A stretch of DNA of 64,000 bases from Calamus simplicifolius (lineage: Eukaryota; Streptophyta; Magnoliopsida; Arecales; Arecaceae). Positions 22,991-33,739 of the stretch are shown one piece after another (the stretch's first letter is position 1; the number at the start of each line of letters is the position of its first letter). A program made the translations under genes and the position numbers. Under the pieces are notes generated by a model, which did not search any database, had not been told where the DNA came from, and saw nothing but the letters and a program-made list of their open reading frames with translations. The stretch spans positions 1,601,513 through 1,665,512 of the forward strand of contig UESW01003881.1 of assembly GCA_900491605.1 (NCBI GenBank), given 5' to 3'.

Positions 22991-23142
22991 GTAATTTCCT
23001 TGATAAAAAATTCAAAAGCAATTATTAGGCCATATGTGAGCTTTTGAGTAGAAAAATTTTCAAGTGCCACAAGCAAGATAAGATGTATTTTATGAGTATA
23101 ATTCGTTCATTATGTAATTAATATTATACATATATTATAAAT

Positions 23143-23385
23143 TTAAAAATAAAAAATGCAATATATAATAAATTTAAATATAACTAATATTATATGTAAA
23201 ATTTAATTTAATCGATTATCATTATAATTAATAGTAGCAACACATGCTTTTTTTTTGTTGCAAAAGTTAAATTTAAAAAGAACATAAAAGTTATTTTTTT
23301 AAGAATTAAACAAAAAATAAAAAGTAATATCTTTTTCACTTTTCTATTCAATTTTCTAATATACAAAAATATATGAAAAATTTTA
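23143..23385. repeat. Duplicated AT-rich upstream segment (copy 2)
   Basis: This matches 1-240 of the window along its whole length, for instance AAAATAAAAAATGCAATATA at both starts. It marks the left edge of the duplicated block that includes the oxidoreductase gene at 42587. Everything between 23390 and about 42560 is absent from copy 1. Confidence 0.75.
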
Positions 23386-23389
23386 ATTA

Positions 23390-25580
23390 TTAATTTTTGA
23401 AAAAAGTATTATGCTCCATTGAACCTTTAAATTATTTTTTTAAAAAAAGTATTTTGCTCGTAACGACGATAATACTACCGTTCTAATTAGAGTAATAAGG
23501 TCCCTCAACGTGATCAGGATAAGTATACCTATTCTAAATATATGATAAACTTATTTTATTTATAATTTTATCAAAAATAAATTTATTTATAATTTTATTA
23601 AAATAATAATATATAATATATATAATATATTAATATAATATTTAATAATTAAATAATATTTATTGAGTATTTAATTTCTTTTAACTTAGTAAATAATAAT
23701 AAACAGTTAGGTTAATAAGAATAAAAAGAGGTGGCTAATAAGTGCAAGAAACTTATGTTGCATTTGGTGCATTGACAGTAATCCTAAATGGTAATATGGA
23801 TTACTTACAAGATAGATTACAACTGGATGGATTGCGTTGATTATTATGTTTGGTATATACAGGTAATGTTACAATAATATTGATTACTATATGACAAACA
23901 GATTATCAATCATATAACATTAAATTTTAAAATATCCCTAAATCAAATTCATACTAAATCAAATTTATTAAAATTTCTAAAATATCCCTAAATCAAAGTA
24001 TTTATATAAGTAGAAGATACAATGTATATTTTTTAAGATTAAAATATATTTTTAATCTTTAAACATTTATTATTATTTTTTTGATTCTTAAACTTTCAAT
24101 TATCATAATTTATTTATTATATTTTAAAAATAATTCATTTTTTTAATATTATATTATATAATTAATTAAGATTAATAGAATAATGATATAATATTTTTTA
24201 ATTTTATTTTTTAAAATATTAAATTAATTTAATTTTTTTTAAAAATAAAAATAAAAAATTTTAATTAATTTAATTTAATATTTAAAAATAAACTAAAAAA
24301 TTAATTTTTAAAATTAATTTAAAATTTAAAAATTATTTTTTAAATTAAAATTTTTAATTAATTAAATTAATTAATTCAATATTTAAAAATTAAAATTAAA
24401 AATTAATTTAAAAGTTCAAAAAACTAATTTTTTATTTAATTTAATTTTTAATTCATTTAATTTTTTAATTACTTTAATTATCTAATTACTTTATTAATTT
24501 TTTTATTTATTAATTAATTTTAATTTATTTTTTTATAAATTTAAAAAATAGTAATTAAAATTTTTATTTTTTATTTTTTCAATTAGAGTTTTTTATAACT
24601 ATATATTTTTTTTATTTTTTTATTAAATATTTTTTTTCTATGGATAAATAATACCATGGTGTATTATTGTTTGGAATATGAGAAAAGAGATAATGGTGGT
24701 GAGACAAAAAAAGAGAGAAATATAAAGGAATAATTTTGTTTGAAGAAAAATAATTTTATTTTTATAAAAAAGCAAAAATAATTTTATTAAAAAATTATTA
24801 AATTTAATATATCGGATAATGTGGATAACCATGTCTCCTAAATCAAATTCATATACTAAATCAAATCTATTAAAAAATTTTAAAGTACCTAAAAATACCC
24901 CTAAATCAAATTCATATACTAAATCAAATCTATTAAAAATTTTAAAGTACCTCAAAATACCCCTAAATCAAAGTATTTTATATAAGTAAGATAATAGATT
25001 TATTATTTTTTAAGATTAAAATATATTTTTAATCTTTAAACATTTATTCAATTTTTTTTTATTCTTAAACTTTCAATTATCATAATTTATTTATTATATT
25101 TTAAGAATAATTTATTTTTTAATATTTTATTATATAAAATTAATTAAGATTAATAGAATAATTGATTATTATGAAAATATGAATGGATCTATTAGTTGAT
25201 AGCAAAATATAAGTTATTTTTTAATTTTAAAAAAGTATTGTAATTAGACGTTGTTAATTTTAAATTACTACATTGTCAAGGAGACATTGCCAAGAATACT
25301 ATTTAAAAAAAATTTAAAAAATAGTAATTATTTTTTTTAATTTTTAAGCAAATTAATTTAAAAAATTAAAATTAAAAATTAATTAATTAAATTAATTTAA
25401 TAAAAAAATTAGTAATAAAAAATTAAATTAATTAGTTTATTAAAAATAAATTAAAAATTAAATTAATATACTTAATTATTTGAAAATATTTTTTAATATA
25501 GAAAAAAAAATTTTTTAATTTAAAAATAAATTTATTTATATATTTAATTTATATATTAATTTATTTAATTAAATTAAATA
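23390..25580. other. Extremely AT-rich stretch with internal duplication
   Basis: This is long A/T-only runs with no genes. A block at about 23977-24190 recurs at 24957-25165 (CCCTAAATCAAAGTATTT to TTAAGATTAATAGAATAAT). A 60-bp unit (TCAAATTCATATACTAAATC) recurs at 24840 and 24908. GTAATATGGATTAC-type phrases near 23790-23900 suggest decayed MITE-like sequence. The Sirevirus inserted at its right edge. Confidence 0.6.
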
Positions 25581-25585
25581 GTTAA
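25581..25585. repeat. Target site duplication GTTAA (left) of Sirevirus B
   Basis: GTTAA directly precedes the left LTR (TGTTGG at 25586) and is repeated directly after the right LTR at 41869-41873. A 5-bp duplication is the usual product of copia-class integrase. Confidence 0.9.
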
Positions 25586-26402
25586 TGTTGGCCCAGATGG
25601 CAACCCAAAAGGGGGTGAATTGGGTTCTTTAAAAAATTATAATTAAAATCATCTCTAAGATGAATGAGCACAAGTGAAGTGTAGAGAGTGTGATGCTATG
25701 AATGCTGAGCACATTATAAAATAGAGAGAAAGAGAGAGAGATAAGCACGATAAACACAAAGGATTTATAGTGATTTAATATTAGCTACACCTATATCCAC
25801 TCCCAAGCAACTCTCGGGTATGCACTATAATCACGCTGATTACAATAGAGTTGTTTTACAAGATCACAACCCAAACTTGTTATTTTACAACGGAATCACA
25901 ACGAATCCAGCCGGTTTTCACAGATTCACCAGCACACAACCTAACACAAGCTAATCTTAGCTTACCTAAGGTCAACTACCTCATCTAATTCAATCCTCTG
26001 ATTGAATTAGAAAGCAAACGAATCAAGTAAATGATTACAACAATATATATTAGAGCTCCTCAAATGAGCAGATAAACAATATAAGTAAAAATGATAATAG
26101 AAAAGCATGATTAGAAGATGTTTGATGTTGAACTTTTCTTCTTTTTCTCTTCTCTTCTGAATGATCTTTCTCAAGATTGAACTTAAGCTTTTGAAGAAAT
26201 GCTGGTGAAGAGAAGTATGAAGAACTAGGGCTCTTGCTTTTCTTCTTCTAATTGATGGAAATCCTTTGGATTTGACTATTGAAGGCTTTTGGATTTCTCT
26301 TCTATCTCTTTTGAACAGTTAGGCTTTGAATTAGAACTTTCCCTCTTTAAACATTTTTTATTTCCTTTTTTCTTCTCTTGTTTTCGAACGGTCGGAATGC
26401 CT

Positions 26403-26410
26403 CTTTTATA
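26403..26410 (-). promoter_or_regulatory. TATA box of Sirevirus B left LTR
   Basis: The minus strand reads TATAAAAG downstream of the U3 motif cluster. The same sequence is at 41194-41201 in the other LTR. Confidence 0.55.
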
Positions 26411-26539
26411 ATCTCTCTTAATCCATATTTTTGATGCAAAGTAGCCATTGAGAGTACTTGTGGATGAGTTTAACATGCAAAGGTAAAGAGTCGTTGAAGA
26501 GTATTTGGAGAAATATTACCATTGGAGCCTTTTCTGACA

Positions 26540-26850
26540 AATCTGAATGTCGCCTCTGACATATTAGAGTCGGCTCTAATTTGGCCAGGTGTCGGCTCTA
26601 AGTCGGGTTTTCCAAAATAGAAAGAAAATGTTAATCGTGGAGTTGGCTCTGAAATTCTGTGGGGTCCACACATCGCGAGCTGGAGTCGGCTCTAATTTTC
26701 TTGGGGTCGACTCTAACAGTGTCCCAAAAAATGTAGTCTTTGTTCTCAGGTTAGCGTCGGCTCTAATTTTTTGGGTGTTGACTATAAACCATGCCGAATG
26801 TGCCAAATAGTTCCGATACATGCTTCTAGAGTCGGCTCTAAACTCTGAAC
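26540..26850 (-). repeat. U3 motif cluster of Sirevirus B left LTR
   Basis: Repeated, often paired copies of GTCGGCTCTAA (plus-strand view) occur, a pair typically reading GAGTCGGCTCTAA then GGTGTCGGCTCTAA about 25 bp later. Several have decayed to GTTGGCTCT or GTCGACTCT. Confidence 0.8.
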
Positions 26851-27009
26851 TTTGACAAATACCATTAAAAATTGATTCAAACCCATTTTTGCATGAATTA
26901 CAAATACTTAATCTTTCTAAATTCCTGAAACACTTGTCAATCTCATTAGTATCATAGGAAATATACTCATGGCTTTTGTTAATCATCAAAATCAATAAAT
27001 GGGTCAACA

Positions 27010-27357
27010 ATCTCTCCCTTTTTAACAATGATAAAAACATTGAGTATATGCATAATCAATTAATGCATAATTGTCAAAATAAGAAAATTCATGGTTATGC
27101 TTGAGTTTTAATAACTTTAACCAAAATCGATTCAAATAATTTTCTTATGTATCATACAAATAGAATCTTCAAATGGGATTTTAGCAACATAATTAAGCTC
27201 CCCCTGAGTTAGAAAAATTTAATTAAGCTCCCCCTATGTATGTGCATACAATATATCTATTTATATCCTTTTAAGTCCATATGCATATACACTCATTCTC
27301 CCCTTTTTTGTTATCAACAAAAAGATTAAGAAGTCATAGGGTAGACATTGCTTAAAT
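27010..27357 (-). promoter_or_regulatory. Sirevirus B polypurine tracts and 3' untranslated region
   Basis: On the minus strand there are four purine tracts: AACAAAAAAGGGGAGAATGAG near 27295-27315, AGGGGGAGCTTAATT twice near 27195 and 27230, and TTAAAAAGGGAGAGAT ending at 27010, directly before the LTR. No coding sequence is seen. The CACTA element inserted just upstream of these tracts. Confidence 0.7.
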
Positions 27358-27379
27358 CACTACAAGAAATTCATAAAAT

Positions 27380-27945
27380 AGCGACGCAGATTAGCGACGC
27401 AAATATTCGTTGCAAAATAATGATAGAATTGCGATGCAATTGCGATCCAAGAAATTTGTGATGCAATTTAGCGACGCACTAAATCAGTCGCTAAATAGCG
27501 ATGGATTTAGCGACTTCAAAAATTTTTGTTGCAAAATAGCGACACATTTAGCGATGCATCTTAATGCGTCACTGTTTAGTGACGCATCTTAATGAGTCAT
27601 TGTTTAGCGACGCATTAATGCATCACTAAAAAGTGACACAATTCAATGCGTCGTTAATGAGTTGCTAAATAGCGACTCATTTAAATGCATCGCTAAACAG
27701 TGACACATTCTGATACGTCGTTGTTTAGCGATGCATACAAATGCATTGTTAAACAATGATGCATTCGGATGCATTGCTATTTAGCAATGCATTCTGATGC
27801 ATTGCTAAATAGCAATGCATTCTGATGCATTGCTGTTTAGCAACACATTTAAATGCGTTGCTGTTTAGCGACGCAATTATGCATCGCTAAACAGCAACGT
27901 ATCGGAATGCATCGCTGTTTAGCAACGCATTTAGATGCATCGCTA
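27380..27945. repeat. CACTA-1 left subterminal repeats
   Basis: Short units of GCGACGCATT, ATGCGTCGCT and their decayed forms (GCAATGCATT) alternate with TTTAG. Many adjacent units are inverted copies of one another and could fold back. CACTA subterminal arrays are known as binding sites for the element's DNA-binding protein. Confidence 0.85.
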
Positions 27946-29155
27946 AGGGTTTTAGGGTTTTTAGGGTTTTAGAGTTTTAGGGTTTAATTAGGGGTTTAGG
28001 GTTTTACCGTTTAGGTTTTTCATATTAGGGATTCATGGTTCAGGGATTAAGGGTTTCAGGGTTTTTAGGGTTTTAGAGTTTTAGGGTTTAATTAGGGGTT
28101 TAGGGTTTTAGAGTTTAGGGTTTTCAGATTAGGGATTCATGGTTCAGGGATTAAGGGTTTCAGGGGTTTGGGATTTTAATTTAGGGATTTAGGGTTTTAT
28201 GGTTTTAGGGTTTTAGGGTTTTAATTAGCTAGGGTTCTGGGTGTTTTAGGGTTTTTAGGTGTTTTAGGGATAGGGATTTTAGAAGTTTTAGGGTTTTAGA
28301 GTTTTAGGATTTAATTAGGGATTTAGGGTTTTAGAGTTTAGGGTTTAAGATTAGGGTTTTAGGTTTTAGGGTTTTGGGTTTTAAGATTATGTTACATTGG
28401 TTTAGGCTGCATTCTCGGCACAAAGGCGTACATGGATTGACTGAAGGCAACGTTAGTCCCGGATAGGACCTTATAGTCGGTCATTTGGGCATACTGTGGT
28501 GCCGCCGATACACACCGTTTCATTTGGTGGACCGGCCAGCCTAGCCCAATGTACAACTATGAGCTTTTTAACAGCAATGCATTTAAATGAGGGTTTAGGG
28601 TTTTAGGGTTTTATGGTTTGAGGGTTTTAGGGTTTTAGGGTTTTATGGTTTTAGGGGTTTTACGGTTCTAGGGTTTCTAGGGGTTTTAGGGTTCTAGGGG
28701 TTTTAGGGTTTAGGGTTTAATTGGGGGTTTAGGGTTTTATATTTAGGGTTTTAGGATTACGGTTTTAGGTTTTAGGGTTTTGGGTTTTAATTAGGTGTTA
28801 TCAATGATTTAGGGCATTTAGGGTTTAGGCTGCATTTTCGGCACAAAGGCGTGGATCAGATTGAAGGCAGCGTCAGTCCCAGATAGGACCTTATAATTGG
28901 TCATTCAGGCACACAATGCATTGCTGTTTAGCGATGCATTTCAATGCATCGCTAATTTTGGTTTAGGGTTTTAGGGTTTTATGGTTCGAGGGTTTTAGGA
29001 TTCTAGGGTTTCTAGGGGTTTTAGGGTTCTAGGGGTTTTAGGGTTTTAGGGTTTAATTAGGGGTTTAGTGTTTTATAGTTTAGAGTTTTAGGATTACGGT
29101 TTTAGGTTTTAGGGTTTTGGGTTTTAATTAGGTGTTATCAATGGTTAAGGGCATT
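27940..29155. repeat. Telomere-like TTTAGGG repeats inside CACTA-1
   Basis: Long degenerate arrays of TTTAGGG and GGGTTTTAGGG, the plant telomere unit, lie in three blocks (27945-28430, 28590-28830, 28965-29160). Each block is followed by the same unrelated phrase, starting TTTAGGCTGCATT and GGCACAAAGGCG. Larger units (TTAATTAGGGGTTTAGGG and similar) repeat. So the array was amplified after capture and is not a plain telomere run. Confidence 0.8.
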
Positions 29156-29260
29156 TAGGGTTTAGGCTGCATTTTGGCACAAAGGTGTGGATCAGACTGA
29201 AGGCAGCGTCAGTCCTGGATAGGACCTTATAGTCAGCAACCCGGGCATACTGTGGCGCCA

Positions 29261-29640
29261 CCGGTGCACACCGTTCCATGGGGCGGACCAGCCAACCCAG
29301 CCCAATGTACAACTACGGGCTTTTGAACTACAACAACTTAAATATACGCTATTGGAGCTAGAATTACCTCGGCTGCTGGCACCAGACTTGTCTTACAATA
29401 TTGGATCTGCTTGTCAAGGGATTTAGATTCTACTAGATTGTACTCAATCCAATTACCGGACTCGAAGAGCCGGCCGGTATTGTTATTTATTATCACTACC
29501 TTCCCGTGTCGAGATTGGATAATTTGCATGCATGCTGGCTTACTTAGATGTGGTAGCCATTTCTTAGGCTCCCTCTCCTAAATCGAACCATAATTCTCTG
29601 TCACCCGTCACGATATCATGCATGGTAAGCCCCTACCCAT
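29261..29640 (-). pseudogene. Antisense fragment of 18S ribosomal RNA gene captured by CACTA-1
   Basis: The minus strand reads like the 5' third of plant 18S rRNA: AATTCTAGCTCCAATAGCGT (the 'GGTAATTCCAGCTCCAATAGCG' region with changes), TATATTTAAGTTGTTG, AATAACAATACCGGCCGG and GAGGGAGCCTAAGAAATGGC. About 15-20% of bases differ from the conserved gene and small deletions are present, so it cannot be functional rRNA. Shortened copies of its right part also occur at about 28490-28575. Sequence at 29641-29870 is GC-rich and could be more rDNA-derived or unrelated material. Confidence 0.85.
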
Positions 29641-30179
29641 CTCCTGATTTAGGGAAAATACGTACGAGAGCAGCACAAGGCCGAGCCCAACCGCCCGATC
29701 GGCCAACTGGGAGATAACCCGTGATAAGAGATCGAAGCACCACCAAGGGCAATGGATGGGAGAAAGGGGCAGCACCGCCGCCCACGGAAGGTTCCCGAAG
29801 GAAGCGAACATGTAACACCGCGGCCACCCACGTCACTCCGGGGCTCCAGCGAAATGAGCGGCATAGATTACAATATATCAATATATAAAATTATCATTAT
29901 GTAATATCAAGTATAATAAAGTATAATAATTACTTAATAAAATTAATATTTTAAAATATTAATATATAGCGAAGCATAATTGCATCGCTATTTAGCGATA
30001 CATTAAATACGCGTAGCTAAATAGCGACGCATGAGTATGCATCGCTATTTAGCGATACAATTCTGCATCGCTAAATTTCTGCCAAGATGGGGTTAAGGAG
30101 GCAAATTAGCGATGCATTTATTGCATCATTGATTAGCGATGGATTAGCGACGCAAATATGCGTCACTAATCCTAATATA

Positions 30180-30720
30180 TAAACCCCCCTTTCTTCTTCC
30201 TCCGATTTCTCCCCCTCCCCCCCTAACGGTCGATATCCCTCCCTTTCCTCCTCCTCACTCTTCCCCACCTCCGGCGGCACTCCGGCACCCAACGAACTTG
30301 GTGGTACTCCGGCACCCGACGAACTCGGCGGCGACACCATTTTTCTGGGTAAGCCGCCACCTGCCCTGCCCTCCCATCTTCCCCATCTCCCTGCCGCCCT
30401 GCCCCTCCCGTCGCTGGCCACGGCCGCGCTCGGCCGTGGCCGGGTGAATGCCGGCCGTGGCTTGGCCACAATGGCCAGGCCACGGCTAGGGGAGAAAAAA
30501 AAAAATTTGCAAACCCCCCTCCCCTCCCCCCCCCCAACCCCCTTCGGCCCTCCCTCTTCCATCGCCGGCCATGGCCGCGCCCGGCCATGGCCTGGCCACG
30601 GTGGCCAAGCCTCGGCTAGGGGAGAAAAAAATTCCAACCCCCCCTCCCTCATGGCCAAGCCTCGGCTAGGGGAGAAAAAAAATTCCAAACCACCCCCCCC
30701 CCCCCCACCCACCATGGTAG
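30180..30720 (+). repeat. GC-rich 5' region of CACTA-1 gene with tandem units
   Basis: A C/T-rich leader is followed by three copies of a unit with GGCCAAGCCTCGGCTAGGGG and an A-run, at about 30465-30500, 30590-30630 and 30648-30685, separated by C-runs. Long open frames occur on both strands only because of the composition. Confidence 0.55.
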
Positions 30721-31180
30721 TTTGCTGGTGAACATCTTACATATCTTATTGCGGGCCAAAAAAATTTATTATGTAATAATTATAATACAATTATTACATT
30801 TTCATTATATTATGTCATAATATTAATAATACCATATAATAATATATATTAACTTATATTAGTTTATAATATTATATATAATATAATAATAAATTAAGGT
30901 TCTTTAATAAATAGACTATAGACCACAATCAGTTTTAGAAGTTAGTGACTGTAAACCACAATCAAAATATATAATAGTCAAGAAAACTTTTTCACAAGCA
31001 TACGTTTGATTGTTTTTGGAATTGAATATTATTTCTCGCAGCACTAAAACCTTTAGACCGTTTGAGAATTTGCAAGACTTAGTCTTAAAAATTCTCAAAT
31101 TGTCCTAGTGGACAGTTTAAGATTATTTTTGCGATATGTTAGTTTGCTATTAGTTATCGTCGGTTGAGATTACGGTTTGT

Positions 31181-31245
31181 ATTTCCTCATATGTTCTCCT
31201 AGTGTGGCATATATGCCACACATTTAGGAGAACATATGGGGAAAT
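31181..31245. repeat. 65-bp near-perfect palindrome in CACTA-1
   Basis: The left arm ATTTCCTCATATGTTCTCCT and the following AGTGTGGCATA are mirrored by TATGCCACAC and AGGAGAACATATGG, with only two or three mismatches and almost no loop. It lies just upstream of the Transposase_24 start codon at 31349. It could be a nested MITE or a hairpin. Confidence 0.85.
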
Positions 31246-31348
31246 GCTGCTGAAATTTCAATGTAAACGATGATAATGAATAGTATAATAACATATCACA
31301 GAAAATAATCTTGAATGGGATAGGGCCCTACTTTTTAGTATTTTCAGT

Positions 31349-32783
31349 ATGTCGGGCCGAGATAGATCTTATGGTGACAGACAGAGCAAGTAGGGACGTA
31401 GCCCTGCCGCATCATATCACTTTATGAGCATTAGAGATGGAGAGTTCAGATCTACAGCCTTCGAGTCTCATAGCCGATCGGCACAGATCTCTGAGAGTTC
31501 TTCCTACACCGGCCGCACCATACTTCGACTGGATGCTGATGGGCAGTAAGTATATACTAATTGTAAACATATGGTTATGTTTTAAAGTCAATTACTTATT
31601 AACATGCATTTTTTAATAGCTTTATTGAGCAGCATAGTGTATCAAGCCGTATCAGCTTCATATTCTAGAAGCGTGCTGATCCCACTGGCTACGATTGGCA
31701 CCATGCATCTATGGCCATAAGGAAGTTTTATTTTTCAGAAGTAAACTTATTAAATACAATTTATCACTGATATAAAATTTTTTAATCTTAATATATTCTT
31801 AAACTAACTATTTATTTCAATACAGAAAAAGTTTATATGGGACCCTGCCATCCATGATGCCGTTAGGGCAGCATGGAATGCTCTTGCGGCACGCCGATAC
31901 TCTGACATGCTTCATCATTGGAGGAGATTGACTGAGCATCCTGCACATGTGTCGAAGGGTATTTGGCATGACTAGCAGCAGGTGTGGCAGTCCAAGGCTA
32001 GCAAAGGAGGTCCGCATCAGCCACCGCGAACCACCGATCCGAGAAGGCCGATCATACCACGGGTCTCTCCTGCCACACTGCGGGGTCCATTTCGATTCAG
32101 GAGCATAGACGCCGTATGGTAAGAAAATATAAATAATTTAATTACTAATTTAATCATTTGAAAATACTTACATTTATATCATTTCTTCTGCTTTTGTAGT
32201 CTGAGAAGGAGGGCAGAGATCCTAGTGAGTTTCGCCTATTCAAGGCGACACACACTAGGAAGGACGGTACCTAGGTCGATGCACAATCACAAGAGGTTGC
32301 GGTAAGAAATTAGACTTATGTTGTAACTGTTTAATTTCTAAACCTTTATTCAGGTTCGTATAATGATTCATTTATTATTGATTCTATAATTCAAAGGCAT
32401 GAGTCAAGGAGCTTTAGTCCCAGGCATCGTAGGTCAACTCCACTGATGGGGGGCTGCATGTCAAACTCTCACCACAGGAGAGTCGACGTGTGTTTTTGGA
32501 AGCTGTTGGTGCCCAACCGCGAGACCGTAGGGTCTACGGTCTAGGTGCTAAAGCTTCTAGATATTTTTTCGGCTCCACTTCACACTATTCTGGCAATATT
32601 CCTTCTGATCGTTTAGATGATATTCGAAGATCTATTACGGAGGAGGTTCGACAAGAGGTTCGGTAGGAGCTTGCAGACATGAGAGAGCAGATGCATCAGA
32701 TGCAAGATTTAGTTCGCCAAATGTCACAGGGTTCATTCCAGCTTCCGCAGCCTTCCCGCGATCGTGACAGTGCGGATTCTTGA
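31349..32783 (+). pseudogene. Transposase_24 (En/Spm, PTTA-type) gene of CACTA-1
   Basis: About five exons can be read. Exon 1 starts at MSGRDRSYGDRQSK, with a stop at 31391-31393. A later exon (31826-32118) reads KKFIWDPAIHDAVRAAWNAL, then RRYSDMLHHWRR and HVSKGIWHD, with a stop at 31973-31975. The next (32200-32301) reads SEKEGRDPSEFRLFKATHTR, with a stop at 32272-32274. The last (32397-32783) reads VYGLGAKASRYFFGS, then a charged Q/R-rich coiled-coil end with a stop at 32664-32666. This is the plant transposase family PF03004 (DNA-binding accessory protein of CACTA elements). Four stops make it dead. Confidence 0.85.
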
Positions 32784-32939
32784 TGTATTTTTTTCTACTT
32801 ATGTTTTGTATATCAAAATTTATAAGTATTAATATATTAAATTTTTATATATTTTTAAAAATTTTGTGATGAATGTTTCAATCAATATTTGAATGCAATG
32901 AAATTTATAATAACAATTTAATATTATTTTAAAAATTAA

Positions 32940-33415
32940 TTAACGATGCTATTGCGATGAAAATTTTTCATCGTAATATTTTTTTAAAAAAATTAATTCA
33001 TAATTTTGCGACGCATTAGTGACGCAAATTGCATCGCAATATTGTGACGCATACAGAGGCATTACAATATTGCGACATATACAGGTGCATCGCAAGGCCT
33101 CTATATGCATCGCAATATTGCGACACAATTAGTCGCAACTGTATGCGTCGCAATATTGCGACACATACAGGTGCATCGCAACGCCTCTATATGCATCGCA
33201 ATATTGCAATGCAATTAGTCACAAAATTGCAACACAATTTGGAATGGCGAATGCGTCGCTAAATTGTGATGCATTATCTTTTATCGCAAAATAGTGATAC
33301 ATTCTTTTTGCATCACAATTTCGTCACTAAATAGCGACGAAATTGCGATGAATTGCTATTTGCGATAAAATTTACAGCGACAACCAAAATGCGTCGCTAA
33401 AATAAATTTTTCTTA
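32940..33415. repeat. CACTA-1 right subterminal repeats
   Basis: An array of GCGACGCAT, ATATTGCGACACATACAGG and ATGCATCGCAA units. The middle (33025-33215) has a larger unit, CATACAGGTGCATCGCAA to CCTCTATATGCATCGCAATA, duplicated. Confidence 0.85.
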
Positions 33416-33739
33416 TAGTGAATCAAGATCAATACAGGAATTGAATAATTCAAAATTTAAAATACAAGTGATAAGATTGATTTCATATAAAATACCATTG
33501 AGTACAAAGTATCCAACATATAATATGTCAAGACAAGATAATCACAACAAGATACATTGATTCTAATCACAACAAAATGATACCATTTATCCTAGATACA
33601 AACTAGTTTTCATATGTTAAACTTAAAATCTAAAGATAGCTTGAGATAGATTGAAGTTGATTGGATTGAAGTAGAATTGACTTGGCTTGGCTTGGAGAAA
33701 GTATCATTTCAGAATCTTCTTAAATTCTGCCAAAATCTG

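Larger units (their letters stand above)
25586..27009 (-). repeat. Sirevirus B 3' LTR (left)
   Basis: Length is 1424 bp. On the minus strand it runs from TGTTGACCC to TGGGCCAACA. A cluster of AGTCGGCTCTAA-type motifs lies at 26540-26850 (U3), and a TATA-like TATAAAAG is at 26403-26410 on the minus strand. It is shorter than the right LTR by about 70 bp, part of which comes from fewer motif copies. Confidence 0.95.
27358..33420 (+). mobile_element. CACTA (En/Spm) transposon, 6063 bp, inside Sirevirus B
   Basis: The element starts CACTACAAGAAATTC and ends TTTTTCTTATAGTG, giving near-perfect CACTA terminal repeats. The target duplication is AAT (27355-27357 and 33421-33423). Both ends carry dozens of subterminal copies of GCGACGCATT/AATGCATCGCTA in both orientations (27380-27945 and 32940-33410, with a few internally at 29970-30170). 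Inside are telomere-like repeats, an 18S rDNA piece, a GC-rich 5' region and Transposase_24-type exons. No Transposase_21 (TNPD-like) gene is seen, so it was probably non-autonomous. Confidence 0.95.

Noticed and set aside
27940..29155. True telomere or chromosome end
   Set aside because: The repeats are degenerate, interrupted and enclosed within CACTA-1 with intact ends and target duplication.
29261..29640. Functional 18S rRNA gene
   Set aside because: Only a fragment, with many changes and deletions, inside a transposon.
30071..30731. Glycine/proline-rich frames on both strands
   Set aside because: Caused by C-runs and GGCC repeats in the CACTA-1 leader; no domain.
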